64,000 nt of DNA from positions 1,612,001 to 1,676,000 of the forward strand of contig JAAXNY010000008.1 of assembly GCA_013420905.1 (NCBI GenBank). The letters are read 5' to 3'. The DNA comes from Collybia mongolica (taxonomy: Eukaryota; Basidiomycota; Agaricomycetes; Agaricales; Clitocybaceae). Below the pieces are notes generated by a model, which did no database searches, was not told the DNA's origin, and saw only the letters and a program-made list of their open reading frames with translations. Below are positions 54,581 through 64,000 of this stretch, piece by piece (positions within the stretch are counted from its first letter, which is position 1; each line of letters starts with the position of its first letter). A program made the translations under genes and the position numbers.

Positions 54581-56608
54581 ATGGGCAAAGACAACCCACC
54601 CAGCCGATCTCAACGATCGGCAGAACATGCCTCAAAACTGCTGGACATTTGCGACTACCTTCACGGGTCCTCCTCCCCTGCTCCAACCAGGAGCACAACT
54701 CCTCAGAGACCCCTGGGCCTCCCTACTATCGCACAATGGGTCTTCTTTTGACCACCCACGCCTGCACCTGCATCAGAGGAGGATTCCTCCACTCCGATGG
54801 ATACTGCAGCAGATGACGACACCATCACACTGTTGTCTGCCAAAGGCAAAGCCCCAGCCCCACCTCCCCAGGACCGAGAGGAAACCTTGGAGGGGGTGGA
54901 GATGAACTCCTTCCAAGAGAGCTTTGACGACCCCGCTGATGCCTTCCTCCCAACCGGTTCAAAAGAATCAGTGGAGATTGATGTCCAGGCGGCTACCTCA
55001 TCGCTCCATAACACAACAGAGCTTATGAACCTCTGGACTGAAAAGGGATACCGCATCCCTGCACACCTCACTGACACCTTCGCCACTGAGCTCCTCCAGG
55101 TTGTATACTCGGCCTCCGAAATCAGCCTCATACAGCATGTTGCCAATGGGACCTCTCAAGTTGCTGCCCTACAACAGGTCATCAACAGCCTTCAGAGCCA
55201 GCTCCCCCCTGACGCTCCCCCCCCCCCAAGTACGGTCCCCCTGGGTCAGGGCAGCAGCCCCCCCACTCGACCAATGCTACCTCTGATCCTGCAGGTCTCC
55301 ACAGGCCCCAAAGGAAGCTCATCCCGGCTCAGTCATCCAGATGGCCCCCGCCTCCCCCCCCTCGGCCAACCCCAGCCTCGTTTGCATCTACAGCAGCTGC
55401 TGCTGCCCCTCTCCCCCAACCTCCCCCTTCTAAGAGGAGGAAGGGAGCCGCTGCCACGGCGGAGGGACTAGTCCAAATGGCCAAGTCTTTCCCCTCGGCT
55501 CCCAACACATCCATCATCCAAGCACAACAGATTGTTGCGGGCAGGGCTGCCAACTCCCGCACCAACGCCAAACGGGCTCGCACCAACATGAAGCATTCCA
55601 CCACCCATGGTTCCTCTCAGAAAGAAGTCGTGGTCTTCTGCTCCCTGCTGGTGTACTGGGACGATGCTCCTGTTATACCGACAATTAACAGCATTCTTGG
55701 TTCTAATCATTGAACCATCCGCGCCGTTGTGGAAACACAGAACCATCTTGGGGTTTGTCCCTCATCATGGATTCTGTACCTTCCAAAGACGACCTCCAAG
55801 TCCTCTACCAGTTCTTCAACGCCAAGGCGAAGGAGGCTCGAGGGGCCGAAACAGAGACGCGGGTTGAGGTCGGGTCCTCCAAGACCTTCCTCCGCATCCC
55901 CAACTTCCCCTTCTTCGGTACCACCGTCACATATGACGAGTCTGGGAAGCCCATTCCCATCACCCCTTTGGAGGTCAAGACTATCCTTGAATCCTGCAAA
56001 TGGAAAGGTGCAATCCATCTGTACCAGGGGGCACTCCCCCACGTGGTCAGAAACTCCAAAACGTCGGACTCATGCACTGTGTTCTTCGACATTTATGATT
56101 CTCATGGAGGCACCCACCTCCGCAGCCTTCGGAACAAGAGCTTCATGGTGGGTCCCAGTCCTTGACCATCTTACCTGCTGATAAGCGGATAGGAGTCCCT
56201 ATCTGCACAAAGTGCTGGAGGTTCGGCCACCACAAGGAGGTCTGTCCCTTCAGAGCTCAACTGTGCTCCTACTGCGGCGGGCCCCATGATGCCCGCAACC
56301 ACCGCGACCTGGCGGCATGCTGCAAGGCCACCCCACCAAGACTTGCCACACCAGCAGGTCATAAGTGCCCCCATGCCTCCTGATGCATCAACTGTGGCCT
56401 TGCCCATGAGTCTGACGACAGGAAGTGTTCCTTTTGGAAACACCACTACAATGCCAAATGGCTAGCAGCCAAGTACACTGCCCAGAAGGTAGGCAACGAG
56501 CTCTTACGCTTCGTGCCCTCTGCTGATACCCCCTTCCCTACTGTTACAGGAGACAGGCTCCGAGGACGCAGGGAGGGTACTCGAGTGATTCAACAAAAAG
56601 TTACTTGA
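54581..56608 (+). pseudogene. LINE ORF1 (gag-like, zinc knuckles), degenerate
   Basis: The frame begins MGKDNPPSRSQRSAEHASKL. A TGA near 54748 follows WVFF, where Arg is plausible. It then runs through a Glu/Asp-rich region to a run of ten C at about 55212-55221, after which a different frame continues (KRRKGAAATAEGLVQMAKSF). Further changes of frame occur between 55713 and 55760 and at about 56160. The C-terminal part has knuckles ICTKCWRFGHHKEVCPF, CSYCGGPHDARNHRD and, after another TGA (56382-56384), CINCGLAHESDDRKC. The end lies just before ORF2. Function in the family: RNA binding and RNP formation. Confidence 0.82.
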
Positions 56609-56611
56609 TTA

Positions 56612-59600
56612 ATGTCTAGTACAACTTGTAATGTAAATATGCTCAGAACCTACTGCCAAAATGTCAGGTGCAAACAACACTGGACAGTTGACCTGTTAGA
56701 ACGCCGCAAGGATGTCACTGACATTCTCTTCCTGCAGGAGCCGCCATGGGCCACTGTATGGTATACAGCCTCCCTGACTGAAAAAGACAGGGTCCCCATC
56801 AGGGGACCACCCATCCACCCGGACTGGATTCCCATGTTCCCCAAAGGGTACAATGCTGCCGAAGATCGGCTGCACGTCATGGCCTATGTCAACCGAGCTA
56901 TCCACTCGGTGAAACCTAAGCTCCGATCAGACATTGTTAACCACCACAATGTCATGCTCATCACTGTACAAGGTCATCTTGGCCCAGTGCATCTGATGAA
57001 CGTCTACTTGGATGAGAATGGATCAGCGATCCGATTCCTTGAGGACCACCTGGACAAATTCCCTGATGTTAGCTATATGGGGGGTGATTTTAATTGCCCC
57101 TCAGCACATTGGGATGCTACCCTCAATCATGAGCACCCCATGGCCAACAGGCTCATGGAGTGCATGGCCACCCTCAGCCTTGAGAGGATTGCCCCCCCCT
57201 CGGGTCAGGTCACGCATCAGCCATACAACGCGGCTCTGCACGGCTCGGTCCTTGACCTTGTGTTTGTCCCAACGTTCCGGGGATACACAGCTGACCTGAC
57301 AATAGGTGAGAAGGGTGAACCAGATCACTTCCCTCTACTCCTAGACATCCCCCTTAGGGTCAAATTCCCTGAAGGGAAGATGTCAATTAAAATCGACTCC
57401 GAAGAAGAAACTGCTTTCCTCGCAGAAGTGTGTTCACTTCTTGGGCTCATCCAAATCCCTGACATCATGTCAGCAGAACAAACTCAACTAGTTGCTCAGG
57501 CGATAGCTAAGGGCTTTGAAACGGCACGCTAAGACTAACCAGGCTTGTGCCTGGTCTAAGTCTTGGTGGGATTTGGACTGCACCCGGATGAGGTCTGAGG
57601 CCATGAGTTCTGATCTCCCAGAGGACTGGAAGGCCTTCAAGGCCGCCACGCATAAAGTGAAACAAAAGCACTTCGATGAGTGCATCGACAAAATTGCTAA
57701 TACTAACCTCAGACCATGGGATCTCATGGACTGGGTGGGCCCATGCAAGACACCCCTGGTTGAGGCCATCTTGTACCAAGGCGTGCCATGCAACACCACA
57801 GAGTCACTGTGGAACGTGCTGCACTCCACCTTCAACTCAGCTATCAATAGGCCAATCAACCTTGACAAGCTGGGTAACGCTTGGACCTCACCCACAACTC
57901 GGGTGTGGGTCCCCTACTCTGCTGCTGAGCTGTCGGATGCCTTATCAGGCACTTCAAATCAATCCGCCCCTGGGCCAGATCACATCTCGTGGTGTCACCT
58001 TAAACGGATCACCCAAGATGATTGGTGTGGCAAACTACTGCTGTGGCTTGCAAATGCTTGTCTATTGTCAGGCCATTGGCCTGCCGAGTTCAAAGCATCC
58101 ATTACAGTGGTCATACCCAAGCCTGGTAAACCATCGTATGACACCCCCAAGTCATTTCGCCCAATAGTTCTCTTGAACATGCTGGGCAAACTGCTAGAGA
58201 AAATGCTGTCCACCAGGATGCAGTTTGAAGCTGCTCAACACGGTGTACTCCACCCCAATCAGTTCGGAGGAGTCTGTCAGAACTCCACCAAAGATGCTGG
58301 TTGTTTCCTCACACATGTTGTCCGCTCCAGATGGCATGCCAAACTCAAGACTAGCATTGTCGCCTTTGACCTTGCTCAGTTCTTCCCATCCATAAACCAT
58401 GAGGTCCTCCTACACATCCTCGAGAGACAGGGATTTGCGCCAGAAGTGGTTGCGTTCTTCAGGTCATACCTCGTCGATCCTCATACTAGATACGCATGGG
58501 ATGACAAACTGTCCCCGCTCTTCCTGTCCAGTGTTGGTCTGGGACAGGGCTCTGCCATGTCCCCTATCCTCTCTGCTCTATGCCTTGCACCCCTCCTCAA
58601 GGAGTTTGAACGGAGGGTTCGCATAGCTTCGCTAATTTCCTACGTGGATGACGGCACCATTATAGTGCAATCGGACATGTTTGAACAGAACCTTGTTAAG
58701 CTCAAGGGAGCTTACAAAGTCGTATTCGAGCTCACCCAGGCGATGGGTTTGGTTCTCGAACACAGCAAGTCTGAGGGATTCCACTTCTCTCAAAAACATG
58801 GTGATATCAACCCTGACATCGACCTTGGCTACGCCCCATATACTGGGGACACCCCCCTCTGCCCTGGCACCATTTGGCGCTACCTCAGGTTCTTCTTTGA
58901 CCGTCCCCTCACATTCAGAGAGCACGTCAAGCAATACACAAACAAAGCCCTCACCTCTGTGAAGGCTATGCTCTCCCTCGGCAACTCCGTGCACAGGCTT
59001 AGGCCCAAGCACAAGCAAATGCTCTACTGAGCCTGTGTTCTCCCCATTGCTACATATGGGAGCAGGCTCTGGATGTATGAGGGGGCCTGCATGGCAGGCC
59101 CTCTCAACAACCTCTGGAAAATGCAAAGGCATGCTTGCCTTTGGATCACTGGTGCCTTCAAGACATCCCCAAACGGGGCTGGTGGGACCCTCGCAGGCAT
59201 CCCCCCTATCCACCTTCATGTTAAGAAGTTGGTGGAAAGGAGTCATGTCTGCTCCCGCGCGCTTCAGGCCTTGCACGCCTTTTGTTGCCTCATCAACAGG
59301 AACCACAAATTCTCTGTTGAGACCCTCAATGCCTGCAACCCAAGCCGTAGGCTTGGGAAACTTGTATTGCCTGTCGTAGAGGCCTGGGCTAACCTTGGCC
59401 TCTCTTCCCTGGATTTAGACCCCATCCACCCACTCAACCAACCGGGCATGCGCCCCAGGGACCTGTTCCCTGATCACATAGTCCATGATATTGTCACCCC
59501 CCCACCTAAGGGCAGTGATCACTGTGAGGATTTCATGAAAGACCGCATCACATCACTGAAGAGTGCTGTCAACAAGGCCTCTCACTCCCCATGGAGCATT

Positions 59601-60455
59601 TGCATCATCACTAATGCATCCACTCCCCCTCCTCCCATGCAGTCAGTCACGGTCTACCACATATGGCATGCCGGGGACCTATATGAGGACTGGTACGCTA
59701 CCGGCCTCTCTACGTCTGATGACGCCGAGCTGCGAGCAATTGCGGAAGGCGTCCAACAGGCAGCTGACATTGGCCTAGAAGACATTCATGATGTCCACAT
59801 CTTCTCTGACTCCACCAACGCCCTTAGGTGTTCCCTCGACGCATCTCACCACTCAGGTCAAGCGTCTGCCCTCAAAGTGTGCAAAGTGCTGCTGCCTTGG
59901 CTGCAGCTCTGCACCATCCACAAGATACACCTCCACCACATTACAAATGGAGTGGAGATCAAAGACCACCAACTGGCACATATCAGCACCGTCTCAACTC
60001 GCATTGAGGCAGGTGGAGCGCCAGTTATATCTGCTGACTTCGCACGACACGAAGCAGTCACATGCATGCTTGACGGCTGGAAGTCTCTCTTCCAATCCAA
60101 GAAGTACATTGGCTCCAATTTCCTGATGCTCTATGCAAAAAAGGACACTCCGCTCACCCTGACCCATGTAAACAATGGGCCGTGGATGCGCAAGACTGGT
60201 CACAGCCACGCTTTGACCGCCCACGTGGTGCAATGCATCACTGGACATGCTCCAATTGGGGCGTTCCGATCACAATTCTTCAAGGAAGAATCTGTCTCCT
60301 GTAGGTGCAGTGCTCCCCTGGAAACCGTACAACACATCCTATACAACTGCCTGCAACATGGACGGGAAGACAAGCCCGGCTGTCAGCTGTGCTATGCGTG
60401 GCTGGTTGACTTCCTCTCAGAGAACGAAAGCACTTTTGTGTTCAATGTTCCCTAG
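56612..60455 (+). pseudogene. LINE ORF2: endonuclease, reverse transcriptase, RNase H
   Basis: Part 1 (56612-57532) is an EEP endonuclease: RTYCQNVRCKQHWTVDLLER, FLQEPPWATVW, MGGDFNCPSAHWD, SVLDLVFVP and a final EPDHFPLLLDI. Near 57519 one extra A (GAAACGG) breaks the frame. Part 2 to 59030 is RT: KSFRPIVLLNMLGKLLEKML, FDLAQFFPSINHEVLLHIL, GLGQGSAMSPILSALCLAPL and SYVDDGTIIV. A TGA at 59028-59030 (LLY stop ACVLP), again at an Arg position, separates the rest. Part 3 (to 60455) has RNase H (DDAELRAIAEGVQQAADIG, VHIFSDSTNAL) and a C-terminal Cys/His block CRCSAPLETVQHILYNC. With three small changes it would be a complete protein. Confidence 0.9.
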
Positions 60456-60801
60456 TCCTAAACAGGCTAGGGGCGGTACTCAGTGTTCTAAGTGACGGCT
60501 ATAGGGTGCTCCCTGCCCGAACATGTGAACCTGGATAATTGGTGGACTCAAAGCCACCACCCACTGCGGGGCACCGCAGTGGGGGGCCTACCCCCTGGCA
60601 TAGATTGGCCCTTCCGGCCTGTGTACAATGAGCTCCGACTCCATTCGCTAGCTTGACCTTGGTTGGGCAAGCATCCCAGCTCTGCGGCGCTTTGTCCTCT
60701 GCCCCCCCTCCCCATTCCCCCAATTACTACTTGTAGTGACCAGCACATGTATTAGGTACAGTTGGTATATAAAATGTTGAACCAAAAAAAAAAAAAAAAA
60801 A
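60456..60801 (+). other. LINE 3' untranslated region and poly(A) tail
   Basis: After the ORF2 stop come about 330 bp of untranslated sequence, ending ATGTTGAACC before the A run. A GC-rich segment with GGGGCACCGCAGTGGGGGGCC lies near 60565-60590. The A run adjoins the GGGTGTTTCTATC target copy. Confidence 0.85.
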
Positions 60802-60998
60802 GGGTGTTTCTATCATCTGTGTGACTACTGCGAGTCTTGGCTGTTCTTCTGCATCTTGAAAGTCTTTGTTGCTGAAGGCACTCTGCCTACTGCTGCTTCT
60901 GCTGCTACTGCTGCTGCTCACAGGGTTCAATCCATATCGTGCTGGTGCCATTGCATCTAAACCTTAATAGGTTGACGGTTCTGATCAGCTTGACCTTT

Positions 60999-61479
60999 TG
61001 TTACAGCTGTTTAGGCCTTATCCTCTAGATCAGTCTGGTCTATCATTCATTCTAGACCATCGGCTCTGTAAGTCCCATGTCTAATGACTCCCTCAGTAGG
61101 GCTAAGTCAGATCATCTGTTCAAAGATGCACTACTCCCTTCGTAAGGCAAGTAGGATTGAGTTCGCATTGAGGAGTCAAGAGTAGGTGAATAAGGTGAAT
61201 TCAGCTAGGTCAAGCTAAAGAACTAACTAAGCTAGAATATCCCTATATATATGTAGGAGTCCGATAAGCATAGATAAGCGTGATTTATGCTATTGGTTGT
61301 ATAGATAAGAGGGATTAATGCTGTTGGCTATATAGATAAAGGGGATGAGTAAGCATGAGATAAATAGGACCAATGGAGAACTGCCTGAGTAATGCAAACC
61401 GATATTAGTAAGTATGAGTAAGCAACAGTGAGTAAGAAGAAAAAGATAGATAGGGCACATGATAAAGGAATTTGTAACA
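60999..61479 (-). repeat. 5' LTR of the Ty3/gypsy element
   Basis: 481 bp, same ends. TATA-like CCTATATATATGTAGG lies near 61243-61258. The internal sequence next to it (minus strand AAAGGTCAAGCTGATCAGAA) should hold the primer-binding site; I could not assign the tRNA. Confidence 0.93.
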
Positions 61480-62129
61480 CTGGTAAATAAACTTAATCAG
61501 ACTGTAATTAGCATTTTTTAGCTTCCACAATCACTTTAAACACTCAGTTCAAAGACAAATTAAGTGAGAATTTTACTCCCAACAAGATGTTAAATACAAA
61601 CCTTTTGAAATCTTTTTCTTTTGTAAAGAAGTCATGGCAAGCAGGGCTGTTCTGAGAAGTTGCTGCAACAGCCAGAAAATATGAATTTAACAAACTGTAG
61701 TCTTAATGTGTAGGAACAATATTTACCAACAACTCAAGACCTAAAAATGAGCCTCTGAGGATATAAAATTAAAGTACTATTTGCAAGGATCTACATTGTT
61801 TTTGACTTTATAAGATAGTGGTTCAATAAAATGTATATCTGTATTCAAATATATATTCTCCTAGTGTATATGGAAAAGTTTCACTAATGGTATGAGAGGT
61901 GGCAGTAAGTATCTGCAAAATGTGTTCCACATTCATGTGCACTGCAGTGCACCTGTGCAATCATCATGGGCACAGCCACATCTAAATCAGCAAATCAGCA
62001 GCTCCTGCTATGCCAATGCTTTTCAACTGCTTGAACAGTGGAAATCCAGCATGTACTCTATTATAAAGGACAGGCAACCCTCAGTTTGTGTTAAGCACTG
62101 GAATATACACCAGAAGAGCTGTGGGTCAC
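61480..62129. repeat. Decayed repeat DNA right of the Ty3 element
   Basis: AT-rich and CpG-poor like 41576-48240, of which it is the continuation across the Ty3 insertion (shared CTGGT). No gene was recognised. Confidence 0.55.
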
Positions 62130-63080
62130 TGACACTTCTTGATCTTTTACCACCACCATCCGACCATGGGAATTCGTCCCTCCTGCACTAGGTCATCCCT
62201 AAACTACCTAACACCTCATCCCTAATCAACATTGCCTTTCATCAGACCACTCTTTTGGCCTGGGCCACTATCCTTTTACACCATATCCAAATTTCTAACT
62301 TATCAGAGCTGATCCTGACTATCTGCAGGGTCATCTCATCTTGCCTGTACTGGGGGCTTCACTAATCCGTTCACATCCACCTCATCAACTACCAGGCCAC
62401 ACAAGGACACCACAACTCTTGTACTCTGCTTTGCGCAGATCCTTAGGGAGTGTCACTGCCAACATTTTCGATGATTCATTTGTACTCGCTTAACCACTAC
62501 ACCCAAATACAAAAGGAGGAAGGGGTCTGGCCCCTGATCAGCTACTGTCCCTGCACAGAGCACACCTCTTGGGGAGAATGCCAGTTTATCGTCCAATGGT
62601 GGGATTTGGCGGCCTCATTTTGGAGGGGAGTCATCGCTTTGGGAGAGTGGTGTGGAACAGGGGGGAAAGTAATAGGGGGGATTCAGGAGAGGGGGAGCAG
62701 GTTTGAGGTATGGGTCGTTCATTTAGATTGGACAATTATCTTCAACACTGGGGGGGAGTAATGGGTTTCCAGGGCAACCTGAAAATACCAGGAGGGGAGT
62801 GGAACGGGGTACCAACGTGAAGGGAGGGGACCATGCCCCGACAAGCGAAGGCAAACCTTTAAGGCATTGGGAGGTTCAGACATGGTACAGTACAATACCG
62901 TTGGACTGCAGGTATCCTCAGTCTAGACCCGTAATATGACCTGGAGAGCAACTTAGTGTACAGATCCACCCTGTGGGCCCATTACAGATTACTTAGTGGT
63001 AATAGGTGTTTATGCCTGCATGTAGCTGGGTCAAACCCACATGTGCTTAATATTATTATATGACCAAAAAAAAAAAAAAA
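62130..63080 (+). mobile_element. Poly(A) retroposon, about 950 bp, SINE-like (copy 2)
   Basis: Starts TGACACTTCTTGATCTTTT and ends TTATATGACC plus 15 A (63066-63080). The target duplication AGAGCTGTGGGTCAC lies at 62115-62129 and 63081-63095. It is a close relative of the minus-strand copy at 1474-2418, full length at both ends. A plus-strand frame up to 62761 (from about 62471, ATG near TCGATGATTC) would give roughly 95 residues with GVWPLISYCPCTEHTSWGEC and WWDLAASFWRGVIALGEWCG; no domain is known. No RT, no clear tRNA-like A box was found; GGGTCAAACCC near 63030 only loosely resembles a B box. Confidence 0.85.
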
Positions 63081-63379
63081 AGAGCTGTGGGTCACCAAAT
63101 TTAGCTGAATAATTAATTAATCAAATTTAATCAATAATATTCCTGATCAGTATGCAAAATTACTAAGCGTTGCCCATCCCCATCATATTTGACAATGTTG
63201 ATATATTTGTTCTTTACATGACTTGACACATCTATTTGTTTTACCGAGCGTCACGGTGAATGAAACCGGAGGTGGATTGTACTGTGCAGCAACATCGCAT
63301 TCTTATCACTCATCTGAAGCGTTCCATAGGGACCAAAGATATTGGATATTCTCAACTGAGTTAGTTGAGGAATTCATCC
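63081..63379. other. Transition from repeat DNA to gene space
   Basis: AT-rich sequence to about 63230, then CpG reappears (TACCGAGCGTCACGG at 63243). The promoter of the CCCH gene must lie in 63230-63379. Confidence 0.5.
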
Positions 63380-64000
63380 ATGGCACAAATCTGTAAATTC
63401 TTCCAAAGCGGGACGTGCAAGTTCGGGGATTCTTGTGCAAACCTTCACGAATCAATTCCAATGAGCGGGGAAAGACCTGCTATTAAAGCACTTCGATTGC
63501 CCTGTGTATTCTTTAAGAGAGGGACGTGTAAGCAAGGAGCAGAATGCAAATTCTCTCATTCCATTCTTGTCAGTGATGGAAGTACCACTGGTAAGTGTTG
63601 TTTCGGGCTTCTACTTTTGTATCGAGTCATCCCAGATGTAGAATCAAAGGTCAAGAATGAAACGACCCGAACGATACCGTGCAGCTTTTGGCTCAAAGGA
63701 CATTGTATTCATGGCAATGACTGCCGATTCTTGCACCCCGGCGCACTTAAAGGACCTGATGCTCTTTCCGATCTTAGTAACGCTCATGACACAAGGCTCT
63801 CTGAGCCTAGCTCTCCACTCGACGGGCACGACGGTGGCGGCGCGTGGGACACAAATGCGTGGGGTGATAGTAAGGACAAGCATACGCTCAACAATGTTGT
63901 CCAACAAGTCGATCCTCTGGGAACAATCACACCACACTCGTCCAATTCGTCATCCGAAGATGATAACACAAGTAAAATTACAATGGTCCTCGATCTCAAA
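63380..64000 (+). CDS. CCCH zinc-finger protein, partial (runs off the window)
   Basis: Exon 1 is 63380-63590; exon 2 starts at 63636 and is open to the window end. Three CX7CX5CX3H fingers are visible: CKFFQSGTCKFGDSCANLH, CVFFKRGTCKQGAECKFSH and CSFWLKGHCIHGNDCRFLH. Such tandem fingers bind RNA, often AU-rich or poly(A)-linked elements. After the third finger comes a Ser/Asp-rich linker. The start MAQICKFFQSGTC puts the first finger at the very N-terminus. Which CCCH subfamily it belongs to depends on the missing part. Confidence 0.87.
   Translation, partial: MAQICKFFQSGTCKFGDSCANLHESIPMSGERPAIKALRLPCVFFKRGTCKQGAECKFSHSILVSDGSTTGKCCFGLLLLYRVIPDVESKVKNETTRTIPCSFWLKGHCIHGNDCRFLHPGALKGPDALSDLSNAHDTRLSEPSSPLDGHDGGGAWDTNAWGDSKDKHTLNNVVQQVDPLGTITPHSSNSSSEDDNTSKITMVLDLK

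Larger units (their letters stand above)
54449..60801 (+). mobile_element. Non-LTR retrotransposon (LINE) with endonuclease, RT and RNase H
   Basis: The element is 6353 bp and ends in 18 A at 60784-60801. A 13-bp target duplication GGGTGTTTCTATC lies at 54436-54448 and 60802-60814. It is inserted in the gag gene of the Ty3/gypsy element in the opposite orientation. It has the classic two-ORF layout (ORF1 with zinc knuckles; ORF2 with apurinic-type endonuclease, reverse transcriptase and RNase H), as in the Tad1/I groups of fungi. CpG is well kept, in contrast to its surroundings. Both ORFs carry a few lesions, so this copy is not autonomous. Confidence 0.93.
53407..60951 (-). pseudogene. Ty3/gypsy gag, interrupted by the LINE
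   Basis: The gag frame starts at ATG 60951 (MAPARYGLNP) and runs to 60802, then resumes at 54448 inside the same codon context (ending QMIETP, continuing TTPKPKIESS) once the LINE and one GGGTGTTTCTATC copy are removed. The capsid region has LNIFDGNRKMTKDFVLDCKM, the Retrotrans_gag block KGGTAGSWKKSWYGE, and YIAEFKSATSESQITESEAL. A zinc knuckle follows (CFECHKFGHQTSDH, last Cys replaced by His). Two TGA codons occur (near 53611 and near 53480), both at expected Arg. The frame ends at TAA 53407-53409 right after a slippery heptamer. Confidence 0.88.
48241..61479 (-). mobile_element. Complete LTR-bounded Ty3/gypsy chromovirus with an extra 3' ORF, split by a LINE
   Basis: LTRs at 48241-48725 and 60999-61479 (TG...CA ends) and a 5-bp target duplication CTGGT at 48236-48240 and 61480-61484 mark both borders. 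Without the nested LINE (54449-60801 plus one target copy) it is about 6.87 kb. Minus-strand order: 5' LTR, gag, pol (protease, RT, RNase H, integrase with chromodomain), a third ORF, polypurine tract AATGGGGGTAA at 48726-48736, 3' LTR. The coding regions contain at least fifteen in-frame TGA codons at Arg positions and a few frameshifts in pol, so it cannot move by itself. The LTRs are about 98.5 percent identical, so the insertion is fairly young. Confidence 0.93.

Noticed and set aside
61892..62191. Plus-strand frame of 99 codons running into the retroposon.
   Set aside because: It crosses the target duplication border at 62130, so it joins unrelated sequences and cannot be an old gene.
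1..64000. CRISPR arrays, bacterial operons, rRNA genes.
   Set aside because: Nothing of the kind was seen; the window is eukaryotic with spliceosomal introns throughout.

Overview
The window comes from a basidiomycete fungus, most likely an Agaricomycete. The genes carry many short introns of about 45-70 nt, the gene set is typical of the group (AA9 lytic polysaccharide monooxygenase, GH45 endoglucanase of the Cel45A type, MED4, Kei1, tropomyosin, a CLC channel split over more than 20 exons), and the transposons are the usual fungal mix. Genus cannot be read from the sequence alone. All exon models below were derived by eye from splice signals and reading frame; the exon sums were checked for divisibility by three.

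Layout. 1-3737: end of a decayed Ty3/gypsy element (integrase/chromodomain remnant, polypurine tract, long LTR), itself hit by a Tc1-like MITE, a 950-bp poly(A) retroposon and a hAT derivative. 3738-41575: gene-dense euchromatin with about 24 genes, mostly in head-to-head or tail-to-tail arrangement: J-domain protein, IPI3, AA9, F-box/LRR, dual-specificity phosphatase, MED4, CLC, DUF2408, two tandem tropomyosins, MsrB, eIF4E, Kei1, PQ-loop, TMEM14, DHHC, GH45, BAHD-type acyltransferase, complex I 21-kDa subunit, RanBP2-finger nucleoporin, CDK7, a second J-domain protein, OHCU decarboxylase and a Gfo/Idh/MocA oxidoreductase. 41576-63230: a transposon island. It holds decayed AT-rich, CpG-poor repeats, a Tc1/mariner element with 233-bp terminal repeats, and a complete LTR-bounded Ty3/gypsy element (48241-61479, minus strand) with a LINE (54449-60801) nested in its gag, followed by a second copy of the 950-bp retroposon. 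63380-64000: start of a CCCH zinc-finger gene that runs off the window.

Main points of interest. (1) The Ty3/gypsy element has a third ORF of 330 codons between the chromodomain integrase and the 3' LTR, coding for a protein with two zinc knuckles and ending exactly at the LTR border. (2) Its gag stop directly follows a canonical -1 slippery heptamer, with protease/pol in the -1 frame. (3) Nearly every premature stop in these elements is TGA where CGA (Arg) is expected, the mark of C-to-T change at CpG; the two LTRs differ mainly at CpG sites too. (4) A non-coding or barely coding 950-bp poly(A) retroposon occurs twice with 15-bp target duplications. (5) Among host genes: a tandem pair of tropomyosins, one shortened; antisense-overlapping coding ends of a DHHC transferase and a GH45 cellulase; GC-AG introns and 13-17 nt exons; and two genes (DUF2408, BAHD) each broken by what looks like one missing A.
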